NCBI GenBank assembly: GCA_900540375.1
Contig: UQFS01000008.1
Location: 42,523 to 106,522, forward strand
Direction: 5' to 3'
DNA length: 64,000 nucleotides
Origin: an uncultured Prevotella sp.
GTDB taxonomy: Bacteria > Bacteroidota > Bacteroidia > Bacteroidales > Bacteroidaceae
Each line of letters starts with the position of its first letter. The first letter of the stretch is position 1. The position numbers were made by a program, and so were the translations under genes. The notes beneath the pieces were generated by a model. That model was not told the DNA's origin. It was given only the letters and a program-made list of their open reading frames with translations, and searched no databases. This document shows, one piece after another, positions 1 through 8,763 of the stretch.

Positions 1-328
1 CTTTTGGAAAGACTGCCCCACGGTGTGGGACGAGTCCAAAGCCCTCGACGGACTGCCGGGAGAATATATTGTCCAGGCCCGCCGCTCCGGCTCGTCATGG
101 TTCGTCGGCGTGCTCAACGGCATGGAGCCCCGTACGATCACCGTCAACACTGCTGACTTCCTACCAAAGAAAGGTAAGTACGCCATGAGCCTCTATCAGG
201 ACGATCCTAAGCTCAGCACCCGCACGAAGGTGTCAACAACCCAGCGCACCATCAAGTCCGGCGAGCGTATCACCTTGCCTCTGCTCAAGAGCGGCGGAGC
301 GGCCATTGAATTCAAGAAAGTCAAATAG
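1..328 (+). CDS. C-terminal end of a GH97 family glycoside hydrolase (partial)
   Basis: The reading frame is open from the window edge (in frame from base 2) to a TAG at 326-328, so only about 108 C-terminal residues are visible. The segment PTVWDESKALDGLPGEYIV, followed by a W-F-V-G-V-L-N-G stretch, is characteristic of the C-terminal beta-sandwich of GH97 enzymes (SusB-type alpha-glucosidases/alpha-galactosidases). These are usually secreted or periplasmic in Bacteroidetes. The catalytic barrel lies outside the window, so substrate and inverting or retaining mechanism cannot be judged. It sits just upstream of GH88 and GH43 genes on the same strand, but a 404-base gap with its own promoter-terminator unit separates them. 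Confidence 0.85.
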   Translation, partial: FWKDCPTVWDESKALDGLPGEYIVQARRSGSSWFVGVLNGMEPRTITVNTADFLPKKGKYAMSLYQDDPKLSTRTKVSTTQRTIKSGERITLPLLKSGGAAIEFKKVK

Positions 329-456
329 GACATCATATCCTTACCAATATTGTAACTTGTTGTTGTTATCGCACACAGCCACTTGATATAGATTAAGAAA
401 GATGGAAAAAAAGATACTTCTTACAGAAAATATTCGAGGGTACGGAGAATTCGTCG

Positions 457-465
457 TACCTTTGC
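457..465 (+). promoter_or_regulatory. Bacteroidetes -7 promoter element TACCTTTGC
   Basis: TACCTTTGC matches the Bacteroidetes primary sigma consensus TAnnTTTGC. It predicts a start near 472. No open reading frame with a plausible start follows before the terminator at 638-671, so the promoter appears to drive a non-coding transcript. Confidence 0.5.
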
Positions 466-471
466 AGTGTC

Positions 472-671
472 AAAAGGTTAATAGATTGTTTAGGTTAGTA
501 ATAGATTTAGGTTTTTAGTTATTAGGTTTAAGATTGTAATCAGTAAGGTGTTAGTGAAAGGTAAAGAATAAGATTGTAGGATAACCAAAAGGAGCGAATC
601 GTCGCTCTACATTGAAAATTACAAATTTCAGATACGAGACAGCTTGGAAGTGATTCCAGGCTGTCTTTTTT
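472..671 (+). ncRNA. candidate small RNA of about 200 nt, family unknown
   Basis: This stretch is bounded by a consensus -7 element (457-465) and a strong intrinsic terminator (638-671), and it lacks a credible coding frame. Its body is rich in TTAG-type motifs (GGTTAGTAATAG, ATTTAGG, TTATTAGG, GTTTAAG) and contains a small perfect hairpin GAGCGA-ATCG-TCGCTC at about 592-608. I could not assign it to a known RNA family. It could be an independent sRNA, or the leader of a gene since lost between the leader and the terminator. The evidence is architecture only; conservation is untested. Confidence 0.4.
638..671 (+). terminator. rho-independent terminator
   Basis: An 11-bp stem pairs GACAGCTTGGA (638-648) with TCCAGGCTGTC (655-665), with one T-G pair and a 6-nt loop. 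Six T residues follow at once. This is a textbook intrinsic terminator on the plus strand. Confidence 0.8.
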
Positions 672-732
672 ATCTACGTATTTTACCGGGGTCATCCGTA
701 CTATATATTAAAAACTATTAGTTACCACTTCT

Positions 733-1977
733 ATGCAAAGAAATCCAATCTTCAAGATGTGCAAGCCTCATCGCCTTCTCAAGATCTCCACCTTGGTACT
801 CCTGTTCTCTGTGTTTGCTCTCACCAGCCACGCCGACTCTTCGTTTCAAGTCGACCAGCAGTTACAACGCTGTCATCAGAAGGTGAGACAAGCACTGCAC
901 GACCTGCAAAAAGCCGACGGCACGCTGGACTACACCATGGAGCCACGCAACATCCTTCATGGCGACAAGCAGAAGGCATGGAACTGCCGCAAGGCCACCG
1001 CCGAGGAATGGTGCTCGGGATTCTGGTCAGGCATCCTGTGGATGGACTATGGCTACTCTCACGACAGCATCGTCGGACGAGCTGCCGAAGGCTATACGGC
1101 GGCACTCAGGCCATGCGTCTATCGGCCTGTCTATGACCACGACTTGGGATTCATCACCTTTTGCTCTTTCGGCAAGGGCTATGAGCAGAACCACAATGCC
1201 ACATACCGACAGACACTGCTCGACGCTGCCGACTCGCTCGCCACACTCTTCCGCCCGCTTGCCGGCACGATCCTCAGCTGGCCCCGCAACGTGAAGATGT
1301 TCGGTGGGCACAACACCATCATGGACAACATGATGAACCTGGACCTGCTCTTCTGGGCTTCCCGTCACGGTGGTAACCCGCTGCTCTATGACATCGCCGT
1401 CACGCACGCCAAGACCACGATGAAACACCATTTCCGTCCCGATGGCGGCTGTTATCACGTGGCTGTCTACGACACCTTGACGGGCGACTTCATCAAGGGC
1501 GTCACCCACCAGGGCTATGCCGACAACGGCACCTGGGCCCGCGGACAAGGCTGGGCCATATACGGCTATACGATGGTCTACCGATATACCCACGAAAAGG
1601 TGTTTCTCGACTTTGCACAAAAGGTTGCAAATTACTATCTCAGCCGGTTGCCGGAGGGAGATCTGATACCAAAGTGGGACTTCGACGATCCTGACCCGAA
1701 GGCGCCGAAAGATGCCAGTGCGGCCTGCGTGGTGGCTGACGCGCTGTTGGAACTGCAACAATACGTCGGAGGACAAAAGGGACAGCAATATCGCGAAAAG
1801 GCTGTCGAGATGCTCCGCCAACTGAGTTCTCCCGAATATTTCAGCGGCAAGCGCAACGACGCCTTCCTGCTTCACTCCACCGGACACCATCCGGCAGGCA
1901 GCGAGATCGACGCCAGCATCGTCTATGCCGACTATTATTATCTCGAAGCACTGCTGAGACTACGCAATATTAAATAA
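733..1977 (+). CDS. GH88 family unsaturated glucuronyl hydrolase, secreted
   Basis: A 414-residue protein with an N-terminal signal peptide ending near TSHA-DS. The alpha/alpha-barrel fold of GH88 (unsaturated beta-glucuronyl hydrolase) is indicated by the H-D-L-G-F segment, the N-T-I-M-D-N-M-M-N-L block with the expected catalytic aspartate, and a Y-A-D-N-G-T-W-A-R-G-Q-G-W stretch typical of the C-terminal active-site wall. GH88 enzymes hydrolyse the 4,5-unsaturated uronic acid left at the non-reducing end by polysaccharide lyases. GH105 is the main alternative. A second in-frame ATG at 757 would still keep the signal peptide. GH43 follows 79 bases later on the same strand, suggesting co-transcription. 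No clear TAnnTTTG element was found directly upstream. Confidence 0.85.
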   Translation: MQRNPIFKMCKPHRLLKISTLVLLFSVFALTSHADSSFQVDQQLQRCHQKVRQALHDLQKADGTLDYTMEPRNILHGDKQKAWNCRKATAEEWCSGFWSGILWMDYGYSHDSIVGRAAEGYTAALRPCVYRPVYDHDLGFITFCSFGKGYEQNHNATYRQTLLDAADSLATLFRPLAGTILSWPRNVKMFGGHNTIMDNMMNLDLLFWASRHGGNPLLYDIAVTHAKTTMKHHFRPDGGCYHVAVYDTLTGDFIKGVTHQGYADNGTWARGQGWAIYGYTMVYRYTHEKVFLDFAQKVANYYLSRLPEGDLIPKWDFDDPDPKAPKDASAACVVADALLELQQYVGGQKGQQYREKAVEMLRQLSSPEYFSGKRNDAFLLHSTGHHPAGSEIDASIVYADYYYLEALLRLRNIK

Positions 1978-2056
1978 GGTGTATACGTTAGTAAAGTAAA
2001 CAAACAATAGCCACTAAGTTATCCTGTTTACAAAAAGAACCTAAATTGATCAACCG

Positions 2057-3709
2057 ATGAAAAAGAAAGCACTCTTTCTCACACTCCTGCTCTGTACCGG
2101 TGTGGGACTGATTCCTGTCCCAGCACAATACCACTCCAAAGTCTGGGATCCGGACTTGGGCAACGGCATGTACAAGAATCCCGTGCTCTTCGCCGACTAT
2201 AGTGATCCCGACGCCATCGCCGTTGGTGACGACTATTACCTGACGGCGAGCAGCTTCAACTGCATTCCCGGACTGCCCATCCTGCACTCCAAAGACCTCG
2301 TCAACTGGGAGATCATCGGCTATGCGCTCAACCGGCAACAGCCCGACTCGCTTTTCTGCAAGCCTCAGCACGGCAAAGGTGTGTGGGCTCCGGCGATTCG
2401 TTATCACAATGGGGAATACCTTATCTATTGGGGAGATCCCGACCAAGGCATCATGCGCGTGCGAGCCCGGCAGCCTCAGGGGCCTTGGAGCGAACCGGAA
2501 TGTGTCATCGCCGGAAAGGGCATGATCGACTCCTGTCCGCTATGGGACGAGAGCGGGCACTGCTATCTCGTCAATGGCTGGGCCGGCAGCAGAGCGGGAT
2601 TCAACAGCGTGCTCACCATGTGGGAGCTCTCCGCCGACGGCAGCCACGCCATCAGCGCACCACGCATTGTCTACGACGGCGGGCAGGTCAACCACACCAC
2701 AGAGGGGCCGAAGCTCTATCAGCACGACGGCTGGTACTGGATTCTCTGTCCGGCTGGTGGCGTGGAGCACGGTTGGCAACTGGCCATGCGCTCACGGACG
2801 CCTTTCGGACCTTATGAGGCACGCACGGTGATGCACCAGGGACATACCGACATCAATGGCCCTCATCAGGGAGCATGGGTGCACACGGCACTGGGCGAGG
2901 ACTGGTTTCTCCACTTCAACGACCGCAATGCCTATGGGCGTGTCGTCTGTCTGCAACCGATGGCGTGGAAAGGTGGTTGGCCGGTGATCGGCAATGACAA
3001 GGACGGTGACGGTTGCGGTGAGCCTTATGCCACCTGGCGCAAACCTAAGGGCAACTCCAAGACACGGGTCAACCCACAAGAGTCTGATGAGTTCAACACT
3101 GGGGAACTCGGATTGCAATGGCAGTGGCAGGCCAACTACAACCCTCTTTGGGGTATGCCAACCGCCAACGGCACCCTACGACTCTACAACGCCGATGAAC
3201 TGCCAGGCAACGGACTGTGGCAGGCAGGCAACCTGCTCCTGCAAAAGCTTCCGGCTCCTAAGTTCACAGCCACGACCAAGGTTCGCATCTCGGCCAAGAG
3301 CGACGGTCAGTATGCCGGGGTTGTCGTGATGGGTATGAACTACCAGGCTCTCGTCTGCAGAAGAGAGGGCAAGAAATTCGAACTACTGCAAATCAACTGC
3401 AAGGATGCTGACCGACAAGGGAAAGAAACGGAGAAGATTCTGGCTACCTTGGAGCCTACCGAGGTAGACACCATCCCCTACTCGCCCGCCATCCATGAGG
3501 ACATATACCTTCGGATCAGCATCAACAAGGGACAGGCCCGCTTCGCATATAGCCTCGACAACAAGCACTATCGCGCCGCCGGTGACGTCTTCACGCTCAG
3601 AAAAGGCAAGTGGATAGGTGCCAAGATGGGTCTCGTCAGCATGCGGCCCGGCACCACGGGCAACCGCGGATGGATGAATGTAGACTGGTTCAGAGTGGAG
3701 GGTAATTAA
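2057..3709 (+). CDS. GH43 family beta-xylosidase/alpha-L-arabinofuranosidase with C-terminal beta-sandwich
   Basis: A 550-residue protein with a signal peptide ending near PVPA. The five-bladed propeller is marked by the catalytic triad contexts of GH43: the general base in FADYSDPDAIAV (about residue 50), the pKa-modulating aspartate in GMIDSCPLWD (about 155-165), and the catalytic acid glutamate in HTTEGPKLY (about 215-222). After about residue 340 comes a concanavalin-like domain seen in the GH43_12 type and related beta-xylosidases. Likely substrates are arabinoxylan or arabinan side chains, but subfamily assignment needs a database. It follows the GH88 gene and ends tail to tail with the minus-strand FMN/iron-sulfur gene, overlapping it by 4 bases. 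Confidence 0.88.
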   Translation: MKKKALFLTLLLCTGVGLIPVPAQYHSKVWDPDLGNGMYKNPVLFADYSDPDAIAVGDDYYLTASSFNCIPGLPILHSKDLVNWEIIGYALNRQQPDSLFCKPQHGKGVWAPAIRYHNGEYLIYWGDPDQGIMRVRARQPQGPWSEPECVIAGKGMIDSCPLWDESGHCYLVNGWAGSRAGFNSVLTMWELSADGSHAISAPRIVYDGGQVNHTTEGPKLYQHDGWYWILCPAGGVEHGWQLAMRSRTPFGPYEARTVMHQGHTDINGPHQGAWVHTALGEDWFLHFNDRNAYGRVVCLQPMAWKGGWPVIGNDKDGDGCGEPYATWRKPKGNSKTRVNPQESDEFNTGELGLQWQWQANYNPLWGMPTANGTLRLYNADELPGNGLWQAGNLLLQKLPAPKFTATTKVRISAKSDGQYAGVVVMGMNYQALVCRREGKKFELLQINCKDADRQGKETEKILATLEPTEVDTIPYSPAIHEDIYLRISINKGQARFAYSLDNKHYRAAGDVFTLRKGKWIGAKMGLVSMRPGTTGNRGWMNVDWFRVEGN

Positions 3710-4776
3710 CCCACCACCTTGAACATACTACCCATCGGGCACACGAAGCGGCAATAGGGGCGCATGACGATGGCAGAAAGAAAGGCAAAGGCCAGTGCGA
3801 TGGCAATGACCACCCAAGAAGCAGACTCCACCATGAATGCAGAGAACGGATCGTAGTTGACCCAATCAAACCACAGTCCTGTCCACAAGCACACCATGAG
3901 CGCACTCCATAACACTTTCCGGAAAGTGTTGAGACGCTTGATCGTCTTGCCACTGATCTTCACCTTGTAGCGAACAGTCTTGCCCATCAGCTCCTGCAAA
4001 CTGCCGTAGGGACAGACATGATTACAATAGTAGTTCTTCTTGCCGAACATCGGATAGATGAAGGCGATGACGAGCAGCACACAGGGCAACAGCAAGGAGA
4101 TGACGTTCATGCCATTGGACATGTAGCCAATAAGCGAACTATAGGACACCATCGTGCCGCACCAAAAGCCCAGCACAATGATGTTGAGCACTTGCTGCAC
4201 GATGCGATAGCGCCGGTTCTTGACGAAGAGCGGAATGATGGCAGCCATCAGCGCTACGACAAGTCCGGCGATATTCTTCGCACTGAAGTCGAACTGCATA
4301 CTCGTCTGAGCCTTTGCGCTGGTCTTGTCAGCATATTGCAGTCCGCGTTGCATATTGGCAATGATGGCCTTGGACGAATAGGTTGCTCCCGAGACAGCGT
4401 CGACTTGTGTGTCTTCGGCTTCTTTCAGGCTCTTGCCTTTCCACGCATTGAACAGCGCGCTCGCACGGCCAAAGAACTCCGGCGTCTCGCCATTGGGCAA
4501 AGCCCTCACCTGTGTGACGATTCCCTTTTTATCGACAGATATCTCCAATGGTACCGCTCCACCATAGCCCGAGATGTCTTTTCCCAGACTGGTGGTGTTG
4601 ATGACCATGGTGCCGTCGGGCTCCATGCGCAGGGTATCGTTCTTCACTGAGGTCTCTGTCTTTTGCTTGGCACGAAAATCATGTCCTAACAGCTTGCCGT
4701 CACGACGCAGGGAGACGGCAGCCACCATCAGCAAACAAACAATGAGACTAAGGATTTGTGATAGTTTCTTCTTCAT
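3706..4776 (-). CDS. FMN-binding domain and 4Fe-4S membrane protein
   Basis: A 356-residue inner-membrane redox protein. An N-terminal membrane anchor (about residues 5-23) precedes an FMN-binding domain with the covalent flavinylation motif SGATYSS (residues 129-135, as in RnfG/NqrC/NosR). About four or five membrane spans follow. There are two CxxxCP motifs, C251-x3-C255-P and C342-x3-C346-P, resembling NosR/NapH-type iron-sulfur motifs. It probably passes electrons across or along the membrane, but no partner enzyme is adjacent. The start at 4776 is chosen over the in-frame ATG at 4800 because the -7 element TATCTTTGC (4797-4805) overlaps that upstream codon. Only two cysteines per cluster motif are present, so cluster type is uncertain. 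Confidence 0.8.
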   Translation of the reverse strand: MKKKLSQILSLIVCLLMVAAVSLRRDGKLLGHDFRAKQKTETSVKNDTLRMEPDGTMVINTTSLGKDISGYGGAVPLEISVDKKGIVTQVRALPNGETPEFFGRASALFNAWKGKSLKEAEDTQVDAVSGATYSSKAIIANMQRGLQYADKTSAKAQTSMQFDFSAKNIAGLVVALMAAIIPLFVKNRRYRIVQQVLNIIVLGFWCGTMVSYSSLIGYMSNGMNVISLLLPCVLLVIAFIYPMFGKKNYYCNHVCPYGSLQELMGKTVRYKVKISGKTIKRLNTFRKVLWSALMVCLWTGLWFDWVNYDPFSAFMVESASWVVIAIALAFAFLSAIVMRPYCRFVCPMGSMFKVVG

Positions 4777-4796
4777 TACTTCTTTCTGTTGAAGAC

Positions 4797-4805
4797 GCAA
4801 AGATA
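4797..4805 (-). promoter_or_regulatory. -7 promoter element TATCTTTGC for the FMN/Fe-S gene
   Basis: On the minus strand TATCTTTGC matches TAnnTTTGC. The predicted start near 4790 leaves about 14 nt before the ATG at 4776. It rules out the longer upstream start codon at 4800. Confidence 0.6.
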
Positions 4806-4952
4806 CTCAATAAAAACAGAATACCGGAAAAAAGAAACATCTTTTAGTAATGCACTTCCATTGGGCAACGGTTCTGATGCTCAAGTATTCTATAATTCTC
4901 AAATTCTTGATTAAAAGAGAACATCGGCATAAGAACATTCGGAAGAACGCCA

Positions 4953-5402
4953 CTATCCCTTGACAAACTTCATCACAAGGCTTTGACTCTTGAGCAAGTA
5001 AATGCCTGTGGTGAGATGGCTGATGTCCACAGAAAGAATAGGACTGTCAACCGTGCGGGAGCCCAGACAATTGCCCATCAAATCATAAACAGAGTAAGTG
5101 GAGCCCAACGTCAGACCTTCCACACGCATCTTGGAGGTTTGTACACCACTGACAGAAAGGATACGGGCCTTGTCGACACAATCGCGGCAAGCAAGGTTGA
5201 TCATCACATCGGCCAACCGTCCCCGCATGACTGTATTATCGTTCCACCGCAACGACATCATATTGCCTTCCATCTCTATGGACGTCACATGCTTACTCAC
5301 CTCAAAGCCGTTGACCCTCACAAATGGTCTTTTCGCTTCAAGGCTACCCACTGCCATCAACAAACAGACGACAGAGACAGCAATTCTCCTAATAATGTCC
5401 AT
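4953..5402 (-). CDS. small secreted protein with T9SS-type-A-like C-terminal tail
   Basis: A 149-residue protein with a signal peptide ending near GSLEA-KR. The last 70 residues (G-V-Q-T-S-K-M onward, then VYDLMGNCLGSR, and a final D-I-S-H-L-T-T-G-I-Y-L-L run) resemble the type A sorting domain of type IX secretion, which typically ends with G-x-Y-x-x followed by a short basic strand. No other domain is recognisable. The start at 5402 is preferred to 5438 because the promoter element TATATTTGC (5435-5443) overlaps the longer start. Function unknown; cargo is unusually small for a T9SS substrate. Confidence 0.6.
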   Translation of the reverse strand: MDIIRRIAVSVVCLLMAVGSLEAKRPFVRVNGFEVSKHVTSIEMEGNMMSLRWNDNTVMRGRLADVMINLACRDCVDKARILSVSGVQTSKMRVEGLTLGSTYSVYDLMGNCLGSRTVDSPILSVDISHLTTGIYLLKSQSLVMKFVKG

Positions 5403-5434
5403 AAGCTTAAATCTAAGAGATGTCCATATTAACT

Positions 5435-5443
5435 GCAAATATA
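5435..5443 (-). promoter_or_regulatory. -7 promoter element TATATTTGC
   Basis: Minus-strand TATATTTGC matches TAnnTTTGC. The predicted start near 5428 is about 26 nt upstream of the ATG at 5402 of the small secreted protein. Confidence 0.55.
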
Positions 5444-5538
5444 GCCGTTTTTCTTATTCGTTGTTATTTCGACCTGAAGAAATTAATAATTATTAAGTGA
5501 CGCGTTGCTCAGCATTCAACACTGAACCAATTCATCAT

Positions 5539-8500
5539 TCATCCCTCAACATTCAACATTGTTATCGCTCCTTCTTGCTTGGTTCCGTCCATGAGTATTC
5601 TCAGCGGCCGGTTGAAGCGGACGTGGCGCACATATTGCGTTTCTTCCACAGCGGGCATAGCGTCAAGAATATCCTTACGCACCATGCCGCCCTGCCCCGC
5701 ACTCTGATTGGTGTCGATGGTGAAATAGCCCACACCAAACGAGGTGAGGTTTTGGAAGAAATGAGTGCCCTGACTGGGATCTACACGATAGTTTTTCAGT
5801 GCCACCTCCACGATCACCTTGGCCGCGGAGATATGCGGCCATTTCACCGGTACGCCGAGCCACGGGTCGCTGGAGCCCCACCGTCCGGGGCCGATGAGCA
5901 CATAGCCACGCCCCTCGTCGATCATCTGCCGGTTGATATGCTCTATTTCAGAGGCTACAGCAGGATTGTTCATCGCCGTGAAGTGGTCGTCGTATTTCAC
6001 ATAGACCACGTCGGTCACGTCGTCAACGATGCCGTGACCCAGTGAGCGGTGACTGCGCAACAGACATTCATCATCGGGCAATGCCGCCACGTCTTCGACA
6101 AGTGTCTGCTTGCTGTCAACGATCGGACGTATCTGCAAGAGATAGAAGTCGCCCGTGCGGTCGGCATTGAGGTTGCAGGCAAACTCTATCTCCACGGGAC
6201 GACGCATGGCCTCAGCACCATACTTCATCGACATCTGCATGATCTCGGGCAGGGGAAACACATCCTGCTGGAGCACGCCACAGAACGAGATCACCTTGCG
6301 TCCGCCCTCGTAGACACCGTCGCGGATGATCTGGTCATAAGGGTCATAGGTCGACGCGATATATTGCAGTGTACCGTCCTTCCCGGCTTCCTTGACACGC
6401 AGGTTGAGGATATTGAATCCGTCATCCACCTTGAAGTCACTGCCCACGTCGCGCTTCATGTCGAGTGCATAAAAGCGCGTCTGGGTCTCGCGCAGCGCCG
6501 TCTCCATCTCTGAGAGCTGCATGACCTGACGGGGATGCCAAGGCGATACGCGCAAGGTCTGTCCACCGTCAACGATATACTTGCCCAATCCGAGTGCCAG
6601 CGAGGCGATGCCTTCCTCGGCCTTCTCCTCACCCACAGGATAATAGTTGAGCGAGCGCAGCACACCCGACATGGTAGGATAGTAGCGGTCGCCATGGTTC
6701 TGTCCAACTACTTCCTGCAACACAACAGCCATCTTCTCCTGGTCGATGACATTGGATGTCGCGGTCATATAGGCTTTTGAGTCACGATAATAGACCGAGG
6801 CATAAACTCCTTTGATTGCAGCGGCAAGCATAAGCAGCATCTCATACTTGTCGTCGAGATAAGGGATCATATAAGTAGAGTAGATACCAGCAAAAGGCTG
6901 GTAATGGCTGTCCTCAAGCAATGAGCTGGAGCGAATGGCGATGGGACTGTGGGTAGCCTCGAAGAAGGTGAAGAAGTCGGCGATGTAGCTGTCGGGCAAC
7001 TGTGCTTCCAGGAAGTGCTGGAGGATGACTTCGTCGGGCGCATCACTGAGTGCAATGTCATAGAGATTGTTCTGCTCCATGAACTGATCGAAGACATCGG
7101 TGCAGAGCACCACGGTCTTGGGAATCTGTACGGTAGCCCCACTGAAACGGTTGAAGTCGGGATGCGTCTTGATGATGTTGTCGAGAAAGGCCAGGCCACG
7201 TCCTTTGCCACCGAGCGAACCGTCGCCGATACGCGCAAAGTGGGCGTAACGGTCGAACTTGCCACGATCGAAGACAGCTACGACGCCGAGGTTTTTCATG
7301 TGGCGATACTGCACGATGGCGTCGAAGATGATTTGGCGGTGAGCATCCACATCCTGTAGTTTATGCCACGTGACATGCTTGAGAAAGTTACTCACGGGGA
7401 AGATGGCACGGGCGCAGAGCCAGCGACTCATGTGGTTGCGCGAGATATGATAGAGCATGGAGTCGCATGGTATCTTGAAGATATTGTCCTGCAACTCCTT
7501 CAAAGTATGTATGCGCATAATTTCCCAATGGGTCTTTGGGTCGCGGAAGATGAAGTCGCCAAAGCCCATGTGCTCCTCCATGAGGTGACGCAGGTCCACG
7601 CTGAGCATCTTGGAGTTCTTGTCGACGAACTTAAAGCCTTCCCTTTCGGCCCGCTCACGGTTGGCCGACTCAGCGCTCTCCATGATGAGCGGCACATACT
7701 CGTCCTCGCGTCGGATGGCCTCCAAGAGTTTGAAACCAGCCTCCGGATCTTTCTCCTCCTTGTTACCGCCCATAGCTCCCTGATGTTCAGGATGGGCATG
7801 GATGGGGAAGCGGACGTCGCTGATGACACCCAAGCAGTTGTCTTTGTATTTCTCATAGAGTTGCATAGCCTCATCGTAGGTACGGGCCAGCAACACCTTT
7901 GGACGGCCACGCATACGCAGTGTGGCGGCATGGCGGTTGAGCGCCTCGGTAGCGAAGTTCTGACTCTGTTGCAAGATATAGTTATAGAGGTTTGGCAGAA
8001 TGCTGGAGTAGAACCGTATTGAGTCTTCCACAAGCAATATCATCTGCACGCCGGCAGCCTGAATATCGTGGTCGATATTCATGCGGTCCTCGATGAGTTT
8101 GACGATGGAGAGAATAAGGTTGGTGTTGCCCAACCAGCAAAAGACATAGTCGAAGATGCTCAGATCCTCGTTCTCCATGCGTTTGCTGATGCCGTGGGAG
8201 AACGGAGTGAGCACCACGCAGTGGATGTCGGGAAACTTCTGCTTGATGCTTCGCGCCACGGTGAAGGCATCGTTATCGGCGTTGCCGGGCATACAGATGA
8301 CAAGGTCGATCTTTGTGGAACTGAGTATTTTCCCGGCTTCCTCAATGGTCGACACCTGGGTGAAGGTGGGCGGATAGCGCAGTCCGAGCTGCGCATACTC
8401 GTTATAGATCTTTTCCTCCACACGCCCATCGTCTTCGAGCATGAAGGCGTCGTAAGGGTTGGCAACGATGAGCACATTATATATATGTCGCATCATCAGG

Positions 8501-8562
8501 TTGACAAAGGTCACATCCTTAAGGATGAACCGTGTCCACTCCTGCGGTATCTGTGTTGGCAT
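5539..8562 (-). CDS. receiver domain plus PEP synthase-like ATP-grasp protein (PEP/pyruvate-binding domain)
   Basis: A 1007-residue cytosolic protein. Residues about 26-160 form a degenerate receiver-like module. Residues about 172-320 look like a response-regulator receiver with the expected acidic pair (E179-D180), phospho-acceptor D249 in GVISD, a serine near 296 and K315, but with an insertion around 255-275. From about 440 to 815 there is a PEP synthase/PPDK N-terminal ATP-grasp domain: S-L-G-G-K-G-R-G (449-456), I-R-S-S-S-L-L-E-D (543-551), and a terminal Q-I-R-P (810-813). The phosphohistidine swivelling domain and the PEP-binding barrel of true PEP synthase are absent. A conserved-looking C-terminal 190 residues of unknown role takes their place. 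It stands alone with its own promoter (8586-8594). Catalytic activity is not established. Confidence 0.8.
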   Translation of the reverse strand: MPTQIPQEWTRFILKDVTFVNLMMRHIYNVLIVANPYDAFMLEDDGRVEEKIYNEYAQLGLRYPPTFTQVSTIEEAGKILSSTKIDLVICMPGNADNDAFTVARSIKQKFPDIHCVVLTPFSHGISKRMENEDLSIFDYVFCWLGNTNLILSIVKLIEDRMNIDHDIQAAGVQMILLVEDSIRFYSSILPNLYNYILQQSQNFATEALNRHAATLRMRGRPKVLLARTYDEAMQLYEKYKDNCLGVISDVRFPIHAHPEHQGAMGGNKEEKDPEAGFKLLEAIRREDEYVPLIMESAESANRERAEREGFKFVDKNSKMLSVDLRHLMEEHMGFGDFIFRDPKTHWEIMRIHTLKELQDNIFKIPCDSMLYHISRNHMSRWLCARAIFPVSNFLKHVTWHKLQDVDAHRQIIFDAIVQYRHMKNLGVVAVFDRGKFDRYAHFARIGDGSLGGKGRGLAFLDNIIKTHPDFNRFSGATVQIPKTVVLCTDVFDQFMEQNNLYDIALSDAPDEVILQHFLEAQLPDSYIADFFTFFEATHSPIAIRSSSLLEDSHYQPFAGIYSTYMIPYLDDKYEMLLMLAAAIKGVYASVYYRDSKAYMTATSNVIDQEKMAVVLQEVVGQNHGDRYYPTMSGVLRSLNYYPVGEEKAEEGIASLALGLGKYIVDGGQTLRVSPWHPRQVMQLSEMETALRETQTRFYALDMKRDVGSDFKVDDGFNILNLRVKEAGKDGTLQYIASTYDPYDQIIRDGVYEGGRKVISFCGVLQQDVFPLPEIMQMSMKYGAEAMRRPVEIEFACNLNADRTGDFYLLQIRPIVDSKQTLVEDVAALPDDECLLRSHRSLGHGIVDDVTDVVYVKYDDHFTAMNNPAVASEIEHINRQMIDEGRGYVLIGPGRWGSSDPWLGVPVKWPHISAAKVIVEVALKNYRVDPSQGTHFFQNLTSFGVGYFTIDTNQSAGQGGMVRKDILDAMPAVEETQYVRHVRFNRPLRILMDGTKQEGAITMLNVEG

Positions 8563-8585
8563 AAGCTTTCAGTCTTTAGTCTACT

Positions 8586-8594
8586 GCAAACTTA
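8586..8594 (-). promoter_or_regulatory. -7 promoter element TAAGTTTGC
   Basis: Minus-strand TAAGTTTGC matches TAnnTTTGC. The predicted start near 8579 lies about 17 nt before the ATG at 8562 of the receiver/ATP-grasp gene. Confidence 0.55.
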
Positions 8595-8763
8595 CGCAAT
8601 TTTCCACAAACGGAAAAGGAAACCAACAAGAAAATCGAAGGGGATGGATAAAGAATGGAGAAGCAACCCAAGAACGTTTTCTTTTGAATAGCTCACTTAA
8701 AAGAAAATAAAGGGCAGAACAAAAACTTCGTCCTTGAAAGTTGTGGTCCACAGAAAAGTTTCG

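Noticed and set aside
1027..1890. A 287-codon minus-strand open frame opposite the GH88 gene
   Set aside because: Lacks any recognisable domain, and the overlapping plus-strand frame is a convincing GH88 enzyme.
5500..5560. Repeated CATTCAACA units as a regulatory repeat
   Set aside because: Only two or three short imperfect copies, and part of it is the C-terminal coding sequence of the receiver/ATP-grasp gene.
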